NCBI RefSeq assembly: GCF_005217615.1
Contig: NZ_SZNK01000001.1
Span: 1,569,501 to 1,633,500 of the forward strand
Source: Brevibacillus antibioticus
GTDB lineage: Bacteria; Bacillota; Bacilli; Brevibacillales; Brevibacillaceae
Reading direction: 5' to 3'
DNA length: 64,000 nucleotides
How positions within the stretch are numbered: position 1 is the stretch's first letter; each line of letters begins with the position of its first letter. Of the stretch, positions 49,301-58,300 are shown piece after piece. Position numbers and translations under genes: made by a program. A model generated the notes under the pieces. That model was not told the DNA's origin and made no database searches. It saw only the letters and a program-made list of their open reading frames with translations.

Positions 49301-52300
49301 TCCGATCGAGATCGCAGGCTTGACCAAGGCCTTCCAGGCCACGGCAAACGCCAAACTGAAATCCTGTGCCATCGGCTCGGCCAAGTCGAACATCGGTCAC
49401 TGCGAGAGCGCAGCGGGCATCGCCGGCGTTACGAAGGTGTTGCTGCAGATGAAGCATCGCCAACTCGCGCCTTCGCTGCATGCCAAGGTGCTCAACCCGA
49501 ACATCGACTTTGACACGACTCCGTTCGTCGTGCAACAGGAGCTGGCGGAGTGGAAGCGTCCGCTGGTGGAGATCGGCGGTCAGGTTCGCGAAGTGCCGCG
49601 CATCGCCGGCATCTCGTCGTTCGGGGCGGGCGGTTCCAACGCGCATGTGATGATCGAGGAGTACGTTCCGGCAGAGGCGCTGCGCACGCCTGTCGAGGTG
49701 TCGCCGCAGAATCCGGTGCTGCTCGTGCTGTCGGCCAAAAATGAACAGCGCCTGCGTCAACTGGCGGAGAACCTGCTCGCCGCACTGCAGGAGGGACGAT
49801 TCGCCGACCAAGATCTCGCGGACATGGCCTATACCTTGCAGGTGGGACGAGAAGCGATGGAAGAGCGTCTCGCCGTAGTTGCGGGCTCGGTGCAGCACCT
49901 GGTTCGCAAGCTGGAGGCGTTTATCAGCGGACAGGAAGAGATCAGTAAACTGTTCCGAGGGCAGGTCAAAGGCAACCGAGACACCTTCTCGCTCTTCGCC
50001 GCAGATGAAGAGCTACAGGAAGCGATTGAAAAATGGATTCAGCGCCGCAAGCTGTCCAAGCTGGCCGACCTGTGGGTCAAGGGCCTGGCGCTCGATTGGA
50101 GCAAGCTGTGGGGCGAGGAATTGCCGCGTCGCATCAGCCTGCCGACCTATCCGTTTGCTAAACAGCGTTGCTGGGCACCGCAGCTTGAGCGTCCGTCCGT
50201 CGTTCGGGCAGGCTTGACGACGGACGCGCTTCATCCGCTTTTGCATCGGAACAAGTCCGATTTTTCCGAACAGAGATACAGCACGAGCTTGACGGGGCAG
50301 GAGTTTTTCCTCGCCGATCATGTGGTGAAGGGACAGCGCGTTCTGCCGGGCGTCGCCTATCTGGAGATGGCGCGCGCCGCAGTCGAACTGGCGGCCGGAG
50401 CTCCCGACGAGGACACGCAATTCCTTCGTCTGCAAAATGTGGTCTGGACGCACCCTGTCACAGTTGGCGAGCGGCCTGTCGAGGTACACATCGGACTGTG
50501 CGAAGAGGAAGACGGTACGATCTCCTACGAGATCTTCAGCGGCGTTGATGCGAACATACACAGCCAAGGGCGTGCTGTCGTGATGGGCAAGAAACGGCTG
50601 GAGCAGTTGCCTGTTGAGGAGTTGAAGGCAGCTTGCCGCACGCGTGAGATCAGCGCGTCGGAGTGCTATGAGAGCTTTGCTGCGATGGGCTTGGAGTATG
50701 GTCCGGCGCAGCGTGCACTCGATCTGTTGCAGGTCGGTGACGGGCAGATTCTGGCTCGTTTGACACTACCGTCGAGCGTGATGGGAACCGATTCGCAATA
50801 CGTCCTGCACCCGAGCCTGATGGATGCGGCCTTGCAGGCGGCGATCGGGTTCCAGCTCGGCGTGGCACCGCTGAAGCCGGCGCTTCCGTTTACGTTGCAG
50901 GAGCTTGACATCTATGCTCCTTGCACGTCTTCGATGTGGGCACAGGTTCGCTACAGCGAGGGGTGCAAGCAGGGGGATAGCGTGCAGAAGCTCGACATTC
51001 GCCTTTGTGACGAGCAAGGCAACGTGTGTGCGCACATGAAGGGCTTTTCCTCTCGCGTGCTGGAAAATCAGGCCGACTCGGAGGCGTTCGAAACGCTCAT
51101 GCTGGCACCGCATTGGACGGAACAGCCACACGAACAGCAAGGGGCGACGACCTATGCGGATCATCTCGTGCTGTCCTGCGAGTTCGAAGCTGACGTGCCA
51201 GGGGCGCGCTGCCTGACGTTGCAAGCGGATGAGAGAGACATCGAGGTGCGTTTTGAAGCGTATGCGATGCAGGCGTTGGAGGAGATTCAGCGCATCTTGC
51301 AAGGCAAGCCCAAGGACAAGGTGCTGGTGCAGATCGTCGTGCCGGCCCATGCGGAACAACTTCTGCTCGCCGGGCTGTCAGGTCTGCTGAAAACCGCCCA
51401 GATGGAAAATCCGAACTTGATCGGGCAGCTGATCGAAGTCGATGAGCTCGAAGCGTTTGAGGAGAAGCTGCTGGCAGATCGTAACAGCGGGAAGGAAGAC
51501 CGCATTCGATATCAGGGAAGCTCGCGACAAGTGGCGGGCTGGCGCGAAGTTCGCGCATCCGCAGATGCCCTTTTGACACCGTGGAAAGAGGGCGGCATCT
51601 ATCTCCTCACCGGCGGTGCAGGCGGTCTTGGACTGGTGTTTGCCAAGGAGATCGCCACACAGGCGCCGGGTGCAACGCTGGTGCTCACAGGTCGATCCGT
51701 GCTTGGCGAGCTTCAACGAGAGGCGTTGTCCGAACTGGAGTCTCTGGGGGCGTGCGTGGTGTACAAGCAGGTGGATGTAACCGATCGAGCGGCAGTCGAG
51801 AAGCTGTTTGCAGAGCTGCGGGCGGATCATGGTACCCTGAACGGCATCTTGCACAGCGCCGGGGTGATCCGAGACAGCTTCATCATCAAGAAAACAGCGG
51901 CCGAACTGTCGCAAGTGCTGGCACCGAAAGTGCGCGGGCTTGTGAACCTCGATGTCGCCAGCCAAGACATGGCCTTGGACTTCTTTGTCTTGTTCTCTTC
52001 GCTGTCCGGCGGCCTTGGCAATCCGGGGCAGGCCGACTATGCGGCGGCTAATGCGTTCATGGATCAGTACGCGGCGCATCGCAACAGACGGGTGGCCACC
52101 GGGGATCGGCTTGGGCGGACGCTGTCGATCAACTGGCCGCTCTGGAAAGAGGGCGGCATGCATGTCGATCCGGAAACCGAGAAGATGATGATACAGAGCC
52201 TCGGCATGATCCCACTGCGCACGAAGAGCGGACTTCGCGCCTTCTATGAAGGCTTGGCATCGGGTCAGGACCAAGTGCTGGTGATCGAAGGAAAAGTGGA

Positions 52301-55300
52301 GCGCATCAAGAAGAAACTGCTGCCGTCCTCTGTCCCCGTCTCGCCGTCCTCTGTCGCTGTCGATGACAAGGCGGACAGCATGAACCTGCGAGAGCGCGTG
52401 CTGGGCCTGCTGACTCAGACGGTTTCCCGTCTCCTCAAGGTCAATGCAGAAGAGCTGGAGGCGGATGCAGAGCTGAGCGAGTACGGTTTTGATTCGATCA
52501 CGTTGACCGAGTTTGCCAACGATCTAAACGAGGCGTACAAGCTGGACCTGATGCCGACGATCTTCTTTGAGCATCCGACGCTGCATGAGTTTGCCGGTTA
52601 TTTGGCCGACGAATTCCGAGATGTGTTCGCCTCGCGCTTGACGGCTCCTTCCTCCCCGGCTGCCTCCGTACAAGTGGAAACGGCACGAGCGGAAGTCGCA
52701 GCGCCCCTGCTGCAAGAAGCGACTTCGACCCGGGCGACGAGACAAAAGCGCCGCCCGCGTACCGCTGTGGTGCAACAGGCACAATCGGCGGTGACCGAGC
52801 CGATCGCCGTCGTGGGGATGAGCGGGGCTTTCCCGCAATCCCGCGACATGCAGGAGTTCTGGCACAACCTCGTGGAAGGCATCGACTGCATCTCCGAGAT
52901 TCCTCCAGAACGCTGGGATTGGAGAGCCTATTTTGGCGACCCGAAGACGGAAGCCAACAAAACGAACATCAAGTGGGGCGGCTTCCTCGACGAGACCGAC
53001 AAGTTCGATTCGCTCTTCTTCGGTATCTCGCCGCTTGAAGCCAAGCTGATGGACCCTCAGCAGCGCCTTTTGATGACCTATGTCTGGAAGGCAATCGAGG
53101 ATGCGGGCTATTCGGCACAGAGCCTGTCGGGCAGCAAGACGGGGATTTTCGTCGGAACGGGAAGCAGCGGGTACAGCGGACTGATCACGCAGGCGAACTT
53201 CCCGATTGAAGGGTACTCGTCCACGGGCGTCGTGCCGTCGGTCGGACCGAACCGCATGAGCTATGCCCTGAACCTTCACGGCCCGAGCGAGCCGGTGGAG
53301 ACCGCTTGTTCAAGTTCGCTGGTCGCCATCCACCGCGCCGTCAGCGCGATGCAGAACGGCGACTGCGACATGGCGGTCGTCGGCGGTGTGAACACGATCG
53401 TAACCCCGGAGGCGCACATCAGCTTCAACAAGGCCGGCATGCTAACTGAAGACGGACGCTGCAAGACGTTCTCGGACGCGGCGAACGGCTATGTGCGCGG
53501 CGAAGGGGTCGGCATGCTCGTTTTGAAAAAGCTGTCGGTTGCCGAGCGCGACGGAGATCATATCTACGGATTGATTCGCTCGACGGCGGTCAACCACGGG
53601 GGACGCGCGAACTCGCTGACGGCTCCCAATCCGAAGGCCCAAGCAGACCTGCTGATCAACGCTTACGACAAAGCCGGTATCGACCCGCGGACCGTCACCT
53701 ACATCGAGGCGCACGGAACGGGCACCGAATTGGGCGACCCGATTGAGATCAACGGATTGAAGAGCGCGTTCCAAGAGTTGTACAGAAGAACAGGGACGCA
53801 AGAGGTCGAGAGTGTTCACTGCGGGCTGGGCTCGGTGAAAACGAACATCGGCCACCTTGAACTCGCGGCCGGCATCGCAGGTGTGATCAAAGTGCTGCTG
53901 CAGCTCCGTCACCGGACGCTGGCACCTACGCTGCACTGCGAAACGGTCAATCCCTACATCCAACTGGAGGGCAGCCCGTTCTATCTCGTGCGGGAGGCGA
54001 AGCGATGGGAGGCTCTGCACGACGCAGCCGGCCAAGACCTGCCGCGCCGTGCAGGCGTCAGTTCCTTCGGGTTCGGCGGTGTCAACGCGCATGTCGTGAT
54101 CGAGGAGTATCTGCCGAAGGAGCAGCCGAGATCGAAGACGGAGACCTCCACCGAGAACCCGGTCGTCATCGCGCTGTCAGCCAAGAATGAACAGCGCCTG
54201 CAGGAGCAGGTGCGGCAACTGTGCAACGCCATCGTCGCGCAGGAGTTTGCCGATGGAGACCTCGCATCCATCGCCTACACGCTGCAAGTTGGGCGTGATG
54301 CGATGGAAGAGCGCCTGGCGCTGGTCGTCACGTCGGTTGAAGAGATGGAGCGCAGATTGCAGGCGTTCTTGCAAGGGCAGACCGGGCTGAACGGTGTCTG
54401 GCGAGGACAGGTCAAGCGCGGCAAGGCGAGCTCGGCCGAAGCGGCCGCTCATCCAGAATCGCGAGGCGCGGAGCAAATCGCCGAACTCTGGGTGAATGGC
54501 CAGTTTTTTGACTGGAACCGACTCTACGGCGAGAACCGACCGCGCCGTCTCAGCCTGCCGACCTATCCGTTCGCGAAGGAGCGCCACTGGATTTCGCAAC
54601 CGCAGGATGCCTATGAAGCGCTGCTGTTTGAACCGATCTGGACCGAGCAAGCGGTGGTTCCGCAATTTTCACCACCGTCTTTCGCGCAGCATCTTGTGCT
54701 GCTCTGCGAGGTCGAGGCGAAGCTCGATTCGTTGCAGTATCGCAACCTGCAAGCCAGCTCCGCTGCGCTTGAAGAACGTTTCCAAGCGTATGCGGCACAG
54801 GTGTTTACGGAGATTCAGACCCTTCTGCAGAACAAGCCGAAGGGCAAGGTGCTGATGCAGATCGCCGTGCCGTCACAGGCGGATTCGCAGCTGTTCACCG
54901 CGCTGTCCGGCCTGTTGCGAACGGCGCAGTTGGAGAACCCGTACTTCATCGGGCAAATGATCGAAGTGGAGTCGGGCGCAGGGCTTGAAGCAAGACTGCA
55001 AGAGAACCTGCACGCCCTGCAAGACGACCATGTCCGCTATCAAAACGGTAAGCGTCTTGTTGCCGGGTGGCGCGAAGTGGAGATCGACCAAGAGCGCGCC
55101 CCGGTTCCGTGGCGTTCAGGAGGCATCTACCTGCTTACGGGCGGCGCCGGCGGGATCGGGATGATCGTCGCCGAGGAGATCGCACGGCAGGCCGCCAACC
55201 CGACCCTGATTCTCGCGGGTCGATCCCCGCTGTCGGACGCTGGTCAGGCCCGTCTGCGGAAACTACGGGGCATGGGCGCATACGTGGAATATCGACAAGT

Positions 55301-58300
55301 CGACGTGAGCTCTGCTCCTGAGGTGACACGCCTGATCGAAGGCATCTGTGAAAAATACGGCACCCTACACGGCATCTTGCATGGTGCGGGCGTCAACCGG
55401 GATCAGTTCATTTACAAGAAAACACAAGAGGAGCTGGCCGAGGTGCTGGCTCCCAAGGTTGCAGGTCTGGTGCATCTGGATGCGGCCAGCAAAGACCTAA
55501 ACCTCGACTTTTTCGTGCTCTTCTCCTCCGTCGCAGCCGTCTTCGGCAATCTCGGACAGGCCGACTACGCGACGGCGAACGCATTCCTGGATGCCTTTGC
55601 GAACTCTCGCGGCGGACGCATCTTGTCCATCAACTGGCCGCTCTGGCAAGAGGGCGGAATGCGCGTTGACGAAGAGACAGAAAAGCTGCTGCTGCAACGC
55701 ATGGGGATGATCCCTCTGCGAACTCAAACCGGGTTGCAGGCCTTGTATCGCGGTCTGGCAATCGGCAAAGATCAGGTGATGGTGTTGGAAGGCAAACGTG
55801 CACAAATCAAGCAGACTTTGTACTCTGAACCGGTTCACGCAACGTCCGCTTCCTCGACGGCGGTCCTGCCGCCGCTGGAAGCAGCCCTGCTGCACATGGT
55901 TTCCGAGTTGCTCAACGTGAAGGGGAACGAGATCGATCTGGATGCCCAACTGACGGAATACGGCTTCGATCCGTACCTGCTCAGCCAACTGGCGCAGAAT
56001 ATCAACCGTCAATACGGGCTGGAACTCACGCCGGCTTCGCTCTATGAGACCACGCTTCGTCAAGTGGCAGAACGCATCGAGGCACGCGCAGCCAAAGCCG
56101 AAGCCGCAGAGGTCGTCACGCCTGCCAAGGAGCAAGACGCCGCACTGCGCGCCAAGACCTTGCATGCGCTAAAAGTTCTCTTCAGCGAGACCACCGACAT
56201 CCGTGCGAACCAGTTGGATGCCGAAGAGCCGCTGGAGAGCTACGGGATCGATTCGCTGATGATCTCCAAGCTCAACCAGAAGCTCGCCGTGATCTTTGGC
56301 GATCTGTCCAAGACGCTCTTCTTTGAATATCGCACGCTGGGCGCGCTGGCCGACTATTTTGTCGAGGAAGAACGGACGGCCTGCCAGCGGTGGACGGGGT
56401 ATGAAGCACCCGTCGCGGATGCATCTGTTGCACAACCGCCGGCAAGACCGGTCGAACGGATCGCGTCTATAGCGCCATTGCCGTCGAAAACGAACGAGCG
56501 CGAACCGATTGCGATCATCGGGATCTCCGGCTGCTATCCCAAGTCGCCTTCGCTACAGCACTATTGGGAGAATCTAAAAGCGGGCCAAGACTGCATCTCC
56601 GAGGTTCCGAGCGAACGCTGGTCGCTGGATGATTTTTACCATCCGAATCAAGACGAAGCAATGAGACAAGGCAAAAGCTACAGCAAATGGGGCGGTTTTG
56701 TAGATGGTTTCGCAGACTTCGATCCGCAGTTCTTCAACCTCTCGCCCCGAGAGACGATCAACATCGACCCGCAGGAGCGCCTCTTCTTGGAAGAGAGCTG
56801 GAAGGCGCTGGAGGATGCCGGATATACCAAGGAGCGCATTGCGGACCAGCACGAAGGCCGCGTCGGGGTGTTTGTCGGCGTGACCAAAACCGGCTTTGAG
56901 CTGTATGGGCCGGATTTGTGGAAGCAAGGGGAGAAGATCTTCCCGCGTACGTCTTTTGCTTCCGTTGCGAACCGCGTGTCGTATTTCCTCAACCTCAAAG
57001 GGCCGAGCATGCCGGTGGATACGATGTGTTCCTCTTCGCTGAGCGCGATTCATGAGGCTTGCGAGCACTTGTATCGTGGGGACTGCGAGATGGCGCTCGC
57101 GGGCGGGGTAAACCTGTACCTGCATCCTTCCACCTACGTGTTCCTCAGTGCGCAGCGCATGCTCTCGACGGACGGGCAGTGCAAGAGCTTCGGGCTGAAC
57201 GGCAACGGATTCGTGCCGGGCGAAGGTGTGGGTGCAGTATTGCTCAAGCCGTTGTCGCAAGCGCTCGCGGACGGCGACCAAATTCATGCGCTGATCCGAG
57301 CCTCCCGCGTGAACCACGGCGGCAAGACCAACGGGTACACCGTGCCCAACCCGACTGCGCAAGGCGACCTGATCTTCGAGACGTTGGAGCGGGCCGGACT
57401 CAACGCGCGCCAAGTCAGCTACATCGAAGCGCACGGCACGGGCACAGAGCTCGGCGATCCAATCGAGATCTCCGGGCTGACACAAGCTTTCCGACGCCAT
57501 ACGAAGGACACCGGATTCTGCGCGATCGGCTCGGTGAAGTCAAACATCGGACATCTGGAAGCGGCAGCCGGCATCGCGGGACTTGCGAAGATCGTCATGC
57601 AGATGAAGCATGGCCAACTTGCGCCGAGCCTGCATGCGCAAGAGTTGAACCCGAACATTCTGTTTGGGAAAACGCCGTTTGTGGTGCAGCAGGAGCTGAC
57701 CGACTGGAAGCGTCCGGTGGTAGAGATCGACGGCAAAGAACAGGAAGGTCCGCGCATCGCAGGCCTGTCCTCGTTTGGTGCAGGGGGTGCCAATGCGCAC
57801 ATCCTTATCGAAGAGTACAGACCTGAGCAAGCGTCTAGGACGCAGGCGCGGGTCACGCCGCAGAACCCGGCTGTGATCGTGCTGTCGGCTCGCCAGGAAG
57901 AGCAGCTTCGCCAACAGGCTCTGCAGCTGCTGGCAGCGGTCGAGGACGGGCGAATCACGGAGGCCAATATGTCCGATGCGGCCTACACGCTGCAGGTGGG
58001 ACGCGAGCCGATGGAAGAGCGGCTGGCGCTGGTCGTTGGCTCTCTGCAAGAGATGACTGATAAGCTGAAGCGCTATGCAGCTGGCGAGACGGGCGTAGAA
58101 GACCTGTATCGCGGGCAATTCAGACGTAACAATGAGGATCTGATGCTGTTTGCCGCCGATGAAGACATGGCGCTGACGATTGAAGCCTGGATTGCAAAGC
58201 GCAAGTTCGGCAAAATCCTTTCCTTGTGGGTCAAGGGATTGACCTTAGATTGGAAAAAGCTGCATGGTGCACACCAGCCCCGCCTAGTCAGTCTCCCGTC

